Positions 39,229 through 51,050 are shown, counted from the stretch's first letter. The stretch is DNA of 64,000 nucleotides from Gonocerus acuteangulatus (GCA_946811695.1 OX328125.1:111265967-111329966), one strand, 5' to 3'. Notes: generated from the sequence alone by a model not told the origin. Numbers and translations: made by a program.

Positions 39229-40277
39229 AGTCCGTCACGCAGGAGCTGCATAACTAAGCACTTTCCTCAGAATTTGGGTAGTGTAGATTGCTTTCCAGAA
39301 CAATTTGCTTAAAATATCCTACATAAATAAAATAAAAACATGAATAGTTCTCTTTTAAATTTGTAATGAGTAACTGATCAATTAATAATTTGCTTCCAGA
39401 GTTATGTTTACACATGGTACCTATTACACTTCGTAATAAATACAAAAAACCTCATATTATCGTATTTTGATCTAACGCAGGAACAGGATACAGTCACTCT
39501 AGTGGTAGAAAGCGCTCCTTGCGGCGGCTTTGTGACCCTACGTCTGACGGGTTTTTCTATTGAAATATATTACAAATTAAACCCCCGCTTTCCGATTGAC
39601 CGATTCAGCTCATTTCTACAACACTTCTTTCTCATGAGTTACCCACGACGTATACCGCGTTTCGTTACAATACAGCAGAAATTACGACCGGTATGAGTAT
39701 ATTAAGAATTTTGGTCAGGAGTAAACCCCCCCTTCTAATGAACCGATTTAGTTTATTTTTACAACAGTTATTTACCTGTGGATTACCACTACGAATACCG
39801 AGTTTCGTCGAAATATACCAAAAATCACGGCTGGTAGTGGCGAATTGGTATTGTGGGTCCGGAATAAACCCCCCCTCCTAATGAACCGATTTAGTTTATT
39901 TTTACAACAGTTATTTACCTGTGGATTAGCACTACGAATACCGAGTTCCGTTGAAATATACCAAAAATCACGGCTGGTAGTGGCGAATTGGTATTGTGGG
40001 TCCGGAGTAAACCCCCCCTTCTAATGAACCAATTTAGTTCATTTTTATATCTCACTTTTCTCTCTATATTACCACTACGAATACCAAGTTTCGTTGAAAT
40101 ATAACAAATATTACGGCTGACATAGTCAAATTAGTGTTTTGGGTTCGGGGTAAACCCCCCCTTCCGGTGGACCGACTTTGATGGTTAACGAACTCGTTCA
40201 ATCGTTTGCTAATTGAATGCTATATACCAAGTTTCGTGACGAAAAAACAAAAACTCTGGCCGCTATCGTGTTAACAG

Positions 40278-40342
<65 letters not shown>

Positions 40343-40513
40343 TATATATATATGCATATATATATATATATATATATAGATATATATAAATTTTAACGGG
40401 GGTCATTTTCGGTGTCTACTAGGTAGGATCGATAAAGATTTGAAGAAATTTTTCAAAAATTCCGTCATGAGTCCAACCTCAATAGCTACTTTCCTTCGGA
40501 GGAAAGTGCTAAA
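39229..40513 (+). mobile_element. H2 Helitron/Helentron-like element
   Basis: Complete copy with the same termini (3' GTGCTAA at 40506-40512). It has one more internal ~130-bp module than the copy at 15287 (CCGATTTAGTTTATTTTTAC occurs twice) and (TA)n at 40283-40388 with ATGCATATA interruptions. Confidence 0.75.
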
Positions 40514-40962
40514 AAACAATTTGCCTTTGTTTTCATTCATAATATCCCGTTAATTATTAAACCTACAACTTTGATTTTGGTATCACCTGAAAGGAAAATG
40601 AATAGGCTACAACGTTTGTATCGAGGTGTTTTTACGTAAAAGGCTTGGTTTCAGTGATAAATAGGAATTTGTTTACAAAAAGGGCGAAATGTTTCAGTTT
40701 TTTGTGTTTTACGCGCAAAAGGTGCGTCGGATCAAAAGATGTCTCAGAATAAATTAGTCTTAAAATTAAATTTTCTATCAGAATTCGTCATAAAAAATAC
40801 CTGTTACCATTGGAAAATCAAGAGTTAGATGCGCTGGAGAATGTTACAAAGTCAACTAAACCTTTATAAGAAACCTCATGCAACATAACTATGACCTACC
40901 AAGTTTCATATCGAAATTCCAACAACTCTAGGAGGAAAAGGGGTGGGGACACATATACTGGG
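40514..40962. other. Unassigned sequence between H2 copies
   Basis: About 450 bp with no frame or repeat partner noticed. It contains phrases such as CCAAGTTTCATATCGAAATTCC that resemble modules used in this element class, so it may be internal sequence of a divergent relative of the 3' fragment that follows. Confidence 0.35.
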
Positions 40963-40976
40963 ACGTCCTTTATATA

Positions 40977-41014
<38 letters not shown>

Positions 41015-41147
41015 TATATATAAATTTTAACGGGGGTCATTTTCGATGTCTACTAGGTAGGATCGATAAAGATATGAAGAGATTTTTCAAAAATTCCGTC
41101 ATGAGTGCAAACTCAATAGCTACTTTCCTTCGGAGGAAAGTGCTAAA
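40963..41147 (+). mobile_element. H2 element, 3' fragment
   Basis: A (TA)n tract followed by the H2 terminal module (AACGGGGGTCATTTTCGATG ...) and 3' hairpin ending GTGCTAA at 41146. Confidence 0.7.
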
Positions 41148-42964
41148 ATAAATAAATAAATAAATAAGATATTTTTGGTAAATTCTACTATGGTTGACTT
41201 TTACAGCAATAATCCGCCAAAACGCGCTAACCAGGAAAGTAATACGAATTATTGTTCAGGTGTTGTGCGAACAACCTTTTTATTGATCAAATATAATTTA
41301 AATTTTGTTATTGAATCAAAATATAATTCAAATGATATTTGAATTATGATTAGATTTTTTAATCATAATTGAAAATTCTGAAAATATCAATTACAGTAAT
41401 TGAAAAAATAATTCAATCGGATTAACTGTATTTCTAATTAAATGGAACTCGAGTATTTGAATTAAGTATTTATCTATATATATAAAAATCACGCGTCTGT
41501 CTGTTTTTCTGTTTGTTTGTTCCTTATACAAATCCACACCGTTTGACCGTTTTTGACCAAACTTGGAATAATGGTAGGTCTTGATACGAGAAATCTCCTA
41601 GGCTAGGTCAAAAAAATCTACCAGCTGTCTGTCTGTATGTTTGTCCCTTATACAAATCCATACCGTTCATCCGATTTTGACTAAACTCGGTACACATGTA
41701 GATCTTAATCTGGGGAGAGTCGTAGGCCAAGTCAAAAACGTCTACCAGCTGCTGTCTGTATGTTGTTGTTTCTTTTTATAAAAATCCACACCGTTAGACC
41801 GATTTTTACCATACTTGGCATACATGTATGTCTTGATACGGGGGGTGTTATAGGTTATGTCAAAGTCGTCTAGGACTCAGAGTTGGGAGGTCGCGGGTTC
41901 GAAACGGCTACAGATTCGTGTTATTAGATTTTAATAATACTTATTTGGTTTCTAATTTATTCAGGCTTTTCTATATGCAGAAAGTAGGTGTAGCATGGCA
42001 CACCGGGTAACAGTTGGTCTACTATATTTTTGTCAAATACCACCCACTCATTCACTGAATCACTCACTCACTGACCTATCATCCCCCAGCCTAAATCACT
42101 CGACAGAAAATTTTGAAATTTTGCATGGACACTCCTTATATAACGTAGGCACTCACTAAGAAAGGACTTTTTGATATTCGAATTTTTAAGTATTTTTAGA
42201 GGGGTTTAAAGTTTGAGTTGGTTAGAGCAGGCCAGCCTAGGCAGGAAGCGTTGCTAGGACGATAACAGAACAGCTGTTACCGTACATTATCTATTTCATA
42301 GTATTATTTTTAATTGAGGTTAATTTCCACTATGATGGCAGACCTTGAATTACTAGAAATAAATTGTGAGTTTGCCCCTCGTAGAGTTTATGCCCTGGTG
42401 ATGGCCCATCCGAGGTAATAATATCCCGAACCATTTGACACAAAAATTTGAATTTTGCACGGACAATACGTTTAGAGTGTAAACACTCGCTAAGAAAGGT
42501 TTTTTTGATATTCAAATGTTTAAGTACTTTTAGGGGGGTTTGAATTATTAAGAAGTTCCTCATCGGCTCAAAAAAGGTTCGATTTTGATAACATTTGGTA
42601 CAAATATCTTTCTTCTCATTTAAAAGGTCAAGTTCATTAACCAGTTGAATCCGTTTACTGGAACATGGTTTTTAGAGCAAAATTTGTGCGAAAAATTCCT
42701 TAACGTAGGAAAACGAATGAAACCATTTTTTAAGCGAGTTCTGTAGCCATTTACCACAAAAATTGATAGAAATTCTTTTGAAAACTAATTTTCTGTTTGG
42801 GTATTCAGAAACGAAGTATCTGGAAAAAAAATTGTATGAATGGTGATACAAAGTTTTCGGATCTCAGTATATTTTCTAAAATATCTCGAAAACGGTTGGG
42901 AAATCGTAGTAAGTGGAAGGCGGCTATTCGAAAGGTTACTAAATTCTCTACAATAAGATTCTGT

Positions 42965-43182
42965 TGAGGTCTCCCGTGGTCTAATGGCTAGCGCCTTGGA
43001 TTCATAAGCGGGAGATGGTGGGTTCGATTCCCAAACTCCGGCAGGAATTTTATCATCCCACGGCTCGCTGGTGAAATTCCTCGCTACACCCTGGATGTCG
43101 GCGCTAATGACCTAGATGTAGATGTGCCGTAAAAAAAAAAAATAAAAAAAAAATAAAAAAAAAATAAAAAAAATAAGATCCT
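42965..43182 (+). repeat. tRNA-derived SINE with A-rich tail, nested in the Helitron
   Basis: CTCCCGTGGTCTAATGGCTAG (A-box region) and GGTGGGTTCGATTCCCA (B box) lie about 30 bp apart, with TTCATAA at the anticodon-loop position. The tail includes GCTAATGACCTAGATG and ATGTGCCGTAAAA, then (A)nT repeats. The tRNA parent is uncertain (Glu-like D arm, CAT anticodon). Confidence 0.8.
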
Positions 43183-43468
43183 TTTGTAATGTTCGGTGAG
43201 GCGATGTCAATCGAAGAGATAAGTGCTTAAAACTTTAAATTTGTTAGTTTTATGCTTTTCAACAAGTATTTGTCTCTGTTTACCTAACTTTTTAAGCGGT
43301 TGTTGTATTTTTTTTTTTTTACTCTCCAACGGAAACAAGCACGGTTACCTCCACACGGTTACCTCCACACGGTGTTTCCTGGGTAACTTTGAAGTCCGTG
43401 CAATAATAAGCTGTACGAAATTATGTAGTAGCATTAATTTTGATCATATCTTATTTAACTCAATATAA

Positions 43469-43636
43469 AAAATACTTATCGGCCGTGGTGAAACACGGGT
43501 ATTCAGCTAGTTAATACTTATCGGCCGTGGTGAAGCACGGGTATTCAGCTAGTTAATACTTATCGGCCGTGGTGAAGCACGGGTATTCAGCTAGTTAATA
43601 CTTATCGGCCGTGGTGAAGCACGGGTATTCAGCTAG
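43469..43636 (+). repeat. 42-bp tandem repeat of the Helitron 3' end (4 units)
   Basis: Units begin at about 43474, 43516, 43558 and 43600. Each contains TTATCGGCCGTGGTGAAGC, the hairpin and a full TCAGCTAG end, so each could serve as a 3' terminator. Confidence 0.9.
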
Positions 43637-43774
43637 TTTGTAATAAGTTGAATAAATTTGAATTACAATCTTATTCAAATGGTATTTGAATTATGAATTA
43701 CATTTTTTATTGTAATTGAAAAGACTGAAAATATATAGATTACAGATCAGCAGTCGAAGCACACATAAAGAAAT
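43637..43774. repeat. AATT-rich repeat, continuation of 41270-41470
   Basis: Words such as TTGAATTAT and AATTGAAAAG match 41300-41460 and 44615-44900, so the Helitron and the next H2 copy appear inserted into one AATT-rich host repeat. Confidence 0.5.
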
Positions 43775-44429
43775 AGTCCGTCACGCAGGAGCTGCATAAC
43801 TAAGCACTTTCCTCAGAATTTTTGTAGTGCAGACTACATTCCTGAATAATTTGCTGTAAATAACCTATACAAATAAAATAAAAACGTGACTTGTTCTGCT
43901 CATTTATACTTCTTATGAGGACTGTTTCAATTATTAATTTTGGAAATAATTTGCTTCCAGAGTTATGTTAATACATGATACTGTACTACTTAATAAATAC
44001 ACAAAAACTTCATTTTCCGTCTTTTGATCTGACGCAGGAACAGGATACAGTCCCCCTAGTGGGAGATAGCGCTCCTCGCGGCGGCTTTGGGAACCTACAT
44101 CTGGCAGCCTAATTGTAATGAAACAGAGTTTACAGTAAACCCTCGTTTCGTACCGCGTATACCTCGTTAGGACGTATACCGCGTTTCGTTACAATACAGC
44201 AGAAATTACGAACGGTAAGAGTATATTAGTACTTTAGGTCCGGAGTAACCCCCCCCCCCTCCTAATGAACCGATTTAGTTTATTTTTATACCGTATCTCT
44301 TTCTTTAGTTCAAAATAACGAATACCGAGTTTCGTAGAAATGTAACAAAAACTACGGCTGGCATGGTCAAATTTGTGTTTTGGGTCCGGGGTAACCCCCC
44401 CCCCTTCTGGTGGACCGATTGTGTTAACA

Positions 44430-44486
<57 letters not shown>

Positions 44487-44614
44487 TATAAATTTTACCG
44501 GGGGTCATTTTCAGTGTCTACTTGGCAGGATCGATAAAGATTCGAAGAAATGTTTCAAAAATTCCGTCATGAGTGCAACCTCAATAGCTACTTTCCTTCG
44601 GAGGAAAGTGCTAA
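43775..44614 (+). mobile_element. H2 Helitron/Helentron-like element, shortened
   Basis: Complete termini (AGTCCGTCACGCAGGAGC; 3' GGAAAGTGCTAA at 44614) but only about 840 bp, with fewer internal modules; (TA)n at 44431-44482. Confidence 0.75.
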
Positions 44615-45690
44615 AAATCAATCAATATCAGTTACAGTAATTGAAAAAACTAAAGTATTTGAATTGTAAATGAATTACAATTATAATTCAAATGAAATTC
44701 TTGATAAAATTGATATTTTAATCACTGACTATGATAATTAGCGATAAGTACACTTATAATATAATTACAATTGTAATTCTATTATAATTCTTGGTAATTG
44801 ATATTTGAATTATATAATTAGTGCTTCAATTACATTACAGGATTACAATGTAATTATAATTCAGGTTTTAATTGAATTATTATTCTTGATGTAATTCTAA
44901 TTCATGGACTACAAATACAATGTAATCGTAATTAGTAATTGTTAATTGAATTACAATATGGCCTACACCGCCAACAGCGTTTGTGATATTGTGTTGTGTA
45001 TATAGAGGGAGGAGGGCGGCATACCCTGGCTGTATCGACCGATCCTCACACACCCACCTGGAATATATGTACCGGTGGCCCATCAATACACCCACCTAAC
45101 TCCAGCATTCCGGGTGCAGGTGGGGCTTTGAAGGACATTATGTCAAGGAGTTCTTACATGTAGGGGAGAACTAGACGTTCTGCATTCTATAGACGGAAGG
45201 AGGAAACGCGCTTAAATAAAAATAAAAAAAAAAAAAAAAAAATCAGCTTTTTACAAGAAAGGTGTGGGATTCTGTGGAGCAGTTTTGTTCAATTTCCTTC
45301 CTTCAAAATTAATTAATATGCAGCTAAGGAAAAGGCTATATATATAGCCTCTCTGCAAAAAGGCCGTTTATTTTGTGCTACATGTTCCAATACAAAATGA
45401 ATATAACATGTATTTTATACAATTTTGTCATAATTTTTTTTAGATATAGTATTAATGATTTAACATTAAATAGTTAATAACTAAATTTAAATATGTAGAA
45501 AATAAATATACATAAAATAAATATAATTTTATATATTTGTAAAATTATATAATTTTTTTGTTATTTCAATCGTTTTTGCAGGCATCGATCTCTGAAGCTT
45601 GAATAGTGTTTATTAAACAGATTCTTTTCTGTAATAGGCCAGTTTTTTTTTTATATTCTTTTGAATAGTTTTCTCTTTTCTAAGAGTAAA
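44615..45690. other. AT-rich sequence, no gene recognised
   Basis: 44615-44960 is AATT-rich repeat as above. 45094-45220 contains GGAGGAAACGCGCTTAAA, which loosely resembles an H1 3' end. 45240-45690 is AT-rich without structure that I can assign. Confidence 0.4.
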
Positions 45691-46045
45691 TAACATTTGT
45701 ATATAAGGTGCTGTGTTGTTTGTGGTGTTGTGTTGTCGCAAGGGCATGCCGAGCTGCTAGGTATATTTGTATATAAGGTGCTGTATTGTTTGTGGTGTTG
45801 TGTTGTCGCAAGGGCATGCCGAGCTGCTAGGTATATTTGTATATAAGGTGCTGTATTGTTTGTGGTGTTGTGTTGTCGCAAGGCCATGCCGAGCTGCTAG
45901 GTATATTTGTATATAAGGTGCTGTGTTGTTTGTGGTGTTGTGTTGTCGCAAGGCCATGCCGAGCTGCTAGGTATATTTGTATATAAGGTGCTGTGTTGTT
46001 TGTGGTGTTGTGTTGTCGCAAGGGCTTGCCGAGCTGTTAGTTATA
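45691..46045. repeat. 70-bp minisatellite, 5 units
   Basis: TGTGGTGTTGTGTTGTCGCA recurs at 45721, 45791, 45861, 45931 and 46001. Minus-strand frames through it (ATTQHHKQ-type peptides) are by-products. Confidence 0.9.
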
Positions 46046-46138
46046 TTTAGCTTGTGTAAGTATGTGTTTATCGTTACGTGTCCAGCTAATAATTGTGTCG
46101 TTTAGAAGTCACTGCATGTATGTTTTCGTACTGAGGGA

Positions 46139-46147
46139 CTATATATA

Positions 46148-46214
<67 letters not shown>

Positions 46215-46453
46215 TAACAGACCTGCCAATCGATGTTTTGCCATATAAATTATTTCTAGTGATTATTTTTGTAGTCAAATGAAAAATAACTTATTGTAAG
46301 TACGTAGAGGTGTGATGTACGACTGAAAGAAGAATAGAGCGAATGAACGATGACATCCTATAAAAATAATAAAACACCAAACATCAATTTTTTGATTAAT
46401 TGTACTTTGTTATCGTAAATAATAAATATTTAAAATTGTATCTGTGTACTAAA

Positions 46454-46493
<40 letters not shown>
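46139..46493. repeat. Two (TA)n tracts with intervening AT-rich DNA
   Basis: TA tracts at about 46140-46212 and 46459-46493; between them there is no recognisable feature. Confidence 0.85.
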
Positions 46494-46496
<3 letters not shown>

Positions 46497-46728
46497 GACC
46501 CGATGGCCGTGAGGGTTAAGGCGTGAGCACTTAACACTCCGTGCCAAAGGTCGTGGGTTCGATTCCCACTAGGGGTGGTGGCTTTTCTTTCGAAAAAAGA
46601 GAAGGAAGCCAGCTGGCATTAATGTAAAACATTGCAAATTAAGGCGATTTTCAAATTAATAATAAATAAGGCAGGCACTTTTAAGGGGGCTAATACGTAA
46701 ACAAAAAAAAAAAAAAAAAAAAAAAAAA
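46494..46728 (+). repeat. tRNA-derived SINE (Leu-like) with poly(A) tail
   Basis: GATGGCCGTGAGGGTTAAGG (A box) and GGTCGTGGGTTCGATTCCCA (B box), a CTTAACA stretch at the anticodon position, then a non-tRNA body with GCCAGCTGGCATTAATG and a long A tail ending near 46728. It is inserted directly beside (TA)n. The tRNA-Leu parentage rests on GTTAAGGCGT and is tentative. Confidence 0.75.
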
Positions 46729-47240
46729 AGAAAACCAAGTCCCTAGTTTTTAAAAAAAATATTAAACGAAGTGCTTTATTCACGCTGAGATTTAAACAGC
46801 GTCTGCGATTTAAAATAATTACAAAAGGGGAGAAACTTTTAAAGGGTTTAATTATCAGGAAACATAAAAATTAATGTTGCCTATGATAGACTGCAATACA
46901 CTGCGTAAGAGTGAGTGATAACACCGATCATCAGGGCAGTTGACCTCTGTGAACTTGGCACCCCACTTTCGAAAAAAAATATGACAATAGACTCAAAAAA
47001 TTGCAAATCGTTTGTAGTTATTTGTAAAAAAAAATTTCGTTTGTAGTTGCCCCGTTTTTGAGAACCGGGTGGTCAGAAAATACCCCGCACCCGACTTCAA
47101 CCGATTCGAACCAAACCACTTTTATTCGACGTAAAATCGTTTGTAGTTGTTTGTAGTGAAAGAATTTTCGTTTGGAGTTGCCTAGAAAAAAAAGATACAG
47201 CCGCTTTATGAATTTTCAAAATGGCGACTTTTTCAGTTTT

Positions 47241-47549
47241 AGTTGCTACTTTAAAAGTAACTGGATGTGGTCTTCGCAAAAAGACCCCAATATAGTATTA
47301 CAGTATGTACAAGAGCAATAACAAATAACTGAACATACCTGTAAAGAAGAAATCAAAATTACATGATCATTGGAGTAGGAATCTTATAATATAGATCCAT
47401 CTAGGTGAGGAGTCAAACGTCTACTGATTAAAGGAAACAGGGACAGGAAGAGGTAAGGGAAGGAGACAGGCATTGCACTGTCGGCGGGAGATGAAACAAT
47501 TCTTACCCTATTGTTATGTAGCTATCTCAAGTTGGAAGCAATCCAACTT

Positions 47550-47614
<65 letters not shown>

Positions 47615-47632
47615 CCAAGTTAGCATCCAGAT
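47241..47632 (+). repeat. Left arm of a 3-kb-spaced inverted duplication
   Basis: From GCTACTTTAAAAGTAACTGG through GACAGGCATTGCACTGTCGG and (TA)n (47552-47612) to TAGCCAAGTTAGCA, this segment recurs inverted at 49535-50375, almost perfectly apart from the SINE inserted in the other copy's TA tract. It interrupts the Foldback-like element. Confidence 0.85.
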
Positions 47633-47639
47633 TCTTTCA

Positions 47640-48365
47640 AATCTATCAACTACAAACGATTTAGAACGTATTGAGACCATAAGAAAACACGCACCCCTAA
47701 AACTGAAAAAGTCGCCATTTTGAAAATTCATAAAGCGGCTGTATCTTTTTTTTCTAGGCAACTACAAACGAAAATTCTTTCAAAACTATCAACTACAAAC
47801 GATTTAGAATGTATTGAGACCATAAGAAAACACGCACCCCTAAAACTAAAAAAGTCGCCATTTTGAAAATTCATAAAGCGGCTGTAACTTTTTTTTCTGG
47901 GCAACTACAAACGAAAAGTCTTTCAAAACTATCAACTACAAACGATTTAGAATGTATTGGGACCATAAGAAAACACGCACCCCTAAAACTGAAAAAGTCG
48001 CCATTTTGAAAATTCATAAAGCGGCTGTAACTTTTTTTCTAAGCAACTACAAACGAAAATTCTTTCAAAACTATCAACTACAAACGATTTAGAATGTATT
48101 GAGACCATAAGAAAACACGCACCCCTAAAACTAAAAAAGTCGCCATTTTGAAAATTCATAAAGCGGCTGTAACTTTTTTTTCTGGTCAACTACAAACGAA
48201 AAGTCTTTCAAAACTATCAACTACAAACGATTTAGAATGTATTGGGACTATAAGAAAAAACGCACCCCTAAAACTGAAAAAGTCGCCATTTTGAAAATTC
48301 ATAAAGCGGCTGTAACTTTTTTTCTAAGCAACTACAAACGAAAATTCTTTCACTATAAACAACTA
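47640..48365 (+). repeat. ~143-bp tandem repeat, 5 units
   Basis: CGCCATTTTGAAAATTCATA occurs at 47713, 47857, 47999, 48141 and 48284. Each unit also contains CAACTACAAACGATTTAGAA and AAAACACGCACCCCTAAAAC. It lies within the Foldback-like element. Confidence 0.9.
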
Positions 48366-48579
48366 CAAACGATTTTACGTCGAATAAAAGTGGTTTGGTT
48401 CCAATCGGTTGAAGTCGGGTGCGGGGTATTTTTTGACCCCCCCGGTTCTCAAAACCGCGGCAATTACAAACGAATTTTTTTTCACTACAAATAACTACAA
48501 ACGATTTGCAATTTTTTGAGTCTATTGTTATATTTTTTTTTCGAAAGTGGGGTGCCAAGTTCACAGAGGTGGGCAGTTG

Positions 48580-49085
48580 TGGTTGTTCCCTGCGCTCTCA
48601 TTGGTTCTTACTCACATTATCTTGTACAGCTGTCTCGGTTTAAATGGCAGCGTGAAGGTGTGTATCGCTGTGCCCCACACAGCACATTACAGAAGTGCAT
48701 TTATGCAGTATAAGGACACCTCCTCCCTCTACCTGTGGCCCTAAGACACGCCTGTTGTGTTCGAGGTCCTTAGTTTTCTTTTTGCATTTCTGCACGTTTT
48801 TCTTTCATTTTCTTTTTCATCATGCCCTTCCTTGCATGCTTTTATTTTTTATTTCTTCTAAAGTAGGGTTTAGGAAAAAAAAAATGTATGGAAACGTCAG
48901 CTCTTAAATCTACAAGTTTTTTTTTTAAAAAAATAACGTTTAAATTATAATATTTATATTCATAATTTCAAAAAAGTAGAAATACAACATTCAATTTTAA
49001 TAAAAATAAAACTGAAAGATATAATATAGATATAATCCTAATTAAAAAAGGAAACAAACATAAAACAAAACAGAAGGAATAAAAA
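48580..49085. other. No recognised feature
   Basis: T-rich then A-rich sequence with short frames only. Confidence 0.4.
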
Positions 49086-49099
49086 TCAACTACAAAAGA

Positions 49100-49550
49100 C
49101 CAATTCAGTTAACATTTGTAATATGTACCTGTATTATGTAAGTGTTTAAATATTGTGTCCAAGTAATGGCTACCATCAGTGAGAAGTACTGTAAGGTCAG
49201 TAGGTATGTGTAAATGTTCTCGTCCTCTGTATTCTGTGAGTAAATGTCTTATGGTCAATAGTTCGTTACACTGTCTACATATCGGTACGTCTCTTTTGGT
49301 CATTAGGTGTCCGTGAGTAAGTAGAGAATGGCCAATGCGGAGTCGGGTTAGAACTACCTCTTCTCTCTAGGTACTTCTTTTACTGGATGGCCATTCAACT
49401 ACCGTTTGTTTAATTTTTCGCAGTTTGTTGTCGTTAATGTTGTTCCGTTCTGTCTGCCATTGAGTTTGTATTCCTTTGTGCAATGTGCCGTTAGATCTTC
49501 GCACGTTGTCTCATTTATTTCTATATTTAGTAATGTAGGTGCTAACTTGG

Positions 49551-49555
<5 letters not shown>
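49100..49555 (-). pseudogene. Non-LTR retrotransposon C-terminal fragment
   Basis: On the minus strand, with interruptions: WQTERNNINDNKLRKIKQ, VVEWPSSKR, a stop, EEVVLTRLRIGHSLLTHG and CRQCNELLTIRHLLTEY. This is the region from the end of RNase H through the Cys/His module of a Jockey/I-type element; the last Cys is Tyr. Related to the fragment at 19300, but divergent. It ends against the inverted duplication at about 49550. Confidence 0.7.
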
Positions 49556-49610
<55 letters not shown>

Positions 49611-50008
49611 GGCGAGGTTAGCTCAGTGGTAGAGCACTGGACTAATAAGCTGGAGGCCTGAGTTCAAATCCCGAGCAAGCACTAAAGATTTTTTCTTCTA
49701 GTGTCTTCGTTCATGGGTTGAATTCGGCCTCCCTGACCGTCCCTAGGCCGACCCAGCCTTTAATTAATTTAATAAGGGGTACCTGGTGCTCATGGCCGCA
49801 GCAGTCGATACACAAAAAAAGGAAAAAATAAATAAATAATGGGTACCTTGGGTGCTAATGACTCCAACAGTCGAAGCTGCCAAGGGGAAAATCAGGCGGC
49901 CGGAGCATAGTATTGGCCACACTATCTCCCTAGTGTGCCGTATGGTCAAGAATCAGATACCTCTACAGTATCTGCCCCTCTGGGCCCTTATGGCCTGTTA
50001 CGGGACTG

Positions 50009-50065
<57 letters not shown>

Positions 50066-50375
50066 AAGTTGGATTGCTTCCAACTTGAGATAGCTACATA
50101 ACAATAGGGTAAGAATTGTTTCATCTCCCGCCGACAGTGCAATGCCTGTCTCCTTCCCTTACCTCTTCCTGTCCCTGTTTCCTTTAATCAGTAGACGTTT
50201 GACTCCTCACCTAGATGGATCTATATTATAAGATTCCTACTCCAATGATCATGTAATTTTGATTTCTTCTTTACAGGTATGTTCAGTTATTTGTTATTGC
50301 TCTTGTACATACTGTAATACTATATTGGGGTCTTTTTGCGAAGACCACATCCAGTTACTTTTAAAGTAGCAGTAG
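49535..50375 (-). repeat. Right arm of the inverted duplication, with SINE inserted in its (TA)n
   Basis: Reverse complement of 47241-47632. The TA tract is split (49553-49607 and 50013-50062) by the tRNA-Ile-like SINE. Confidence 0.85.
49608..50012 (+). repeat. tRNA-Ile-derived SINE, composite copy
   Basis: A box at 49617 and B box near 49660 as in the 19608 copy. After an A-rich break (49805-49840) the 3' module GGGTACCTTGGGTGCTAATG follows a shorter variant (GGGTACCTGGTGCTCATGG), so two tail variants are joined. It ends CGGGACTGATTTA in (TA)n. Confidence 0.85.
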
Positions 50376-51050
50376 TGATTGTATCAGTGATTTAGCGCAT
50401 GCGCATAACTCCTTTGCCTTCCTATTGGAGGATTGGATGACCAATTGCATTCGTTCTTGCTGGGAGTAAAGTAACCTTCAACAGTGAATTAGCTTTTGTT
50501 TATGAAAAAGCTCTGCTTATGTTACTGGGGAAAATTAATGGAATCCTATTAATTTTAGCGAGTTGGATAGACTAGAGTCGCTACAATTAATATAATTCTA
50601 TTAATTGCGAGTTGGATTGACTAGGGTTTTGATATCTTCTTGAGCGAGCGGAGCGTAGCGTAGCGAGCGGAAACGCATAGCATGTAATGCCTAATAAAAG
50701 TAAAATATCCAAAAAAGAGAGAGAGAGAGAAAAGGAATAAAATATGTTTGTTTACAAATAACGTTGTTTGTTATCCTTCATAACCTGCAAAACAGTCAAC
50801 TTTAAAGCTTAATAACTTATTTCATAGTTGAGAGAATTGATTTTGATCATATTAACCTTTTTATTAATAAATATTGCTTGCCATTATCTAATATGAATTA
50901 TAACCGTAGATAACGAGTCAAGAAGTAGTAGATAACCAGCAAAGAACCTATAAGCTAATCAGTAAGCTTATCAGCGAGTACGAGTAACTGTTATAAATCA
51001 CTACTGCTACTTCAAAAGTAACTGGATGTGGTCTTCGCAAAAAGACCCCT
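50337..51050. mobile_element. MITE with ~55-bp terminal inverted repeats
   Basis: TIRs start GGGGTCTTTTTGCGAAGACC and match inversely over about 55 bp (50337-50392, 50996-51050). TATATT flanks both ends (50331-50336, 51051-51056), a possible 6-bp target duplication in AT-rich DNA. The core includes GAGCGAGCGGAGCGTAGCG. Part of the left TIR is included in the inverted duplication. No transposase; superfamily unassigned. Confidence 0.7.

Larger units (their letters stand above)
41473..43636 (+). mobile_element. Non-autonomous Helitron with quadruplicated 3' terminus
   Basis: It begins TCTATATATATAAAAATCAC after an A and ends in CTAG before a T, the A|T insertion context and TC...CTAG termini of canonical Helitrons. 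The 3' hairpin CCGTGGTGAAGCACGG lies about ten bases before CTAG. The 5' third holds three imperfect ~120-bp repeats (TCTGTCTGTATGTTTGT ... CCGATTTTGACTAAACT). A tRNA-derived SINE is nested at about 42965-43180. No Rep/helicase coding sequence is present. Confidence 0.85.
46943..48570. mobile_element. Foldback-like element with 9-bp target duplication
   Basis: Termini ACCTCTGTGAACTTGGCACC and its complement; exact 9-bp duplication GGGCAGTTG at 46934-46942 and 48571-48579. Arms (46943-47240 and about 48280-48570) are inverted, with many CAACTACAAACGA words; the right arm is preceded by 143-bp tandem repeats. A 9-bp duplication and repeat-built arms recall Foldback/MULE-type elements. A different repeat (47241-47632) is inserted inside. 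No transposase. Confidence 0.8.

Noticed and set aside
47097..48564. Minus-strand short ORFs over the 143-bp repeats as genes
   Set aside because: They restart in each tandem unit of the Foldback-like element and have no start/stop logic of their own.
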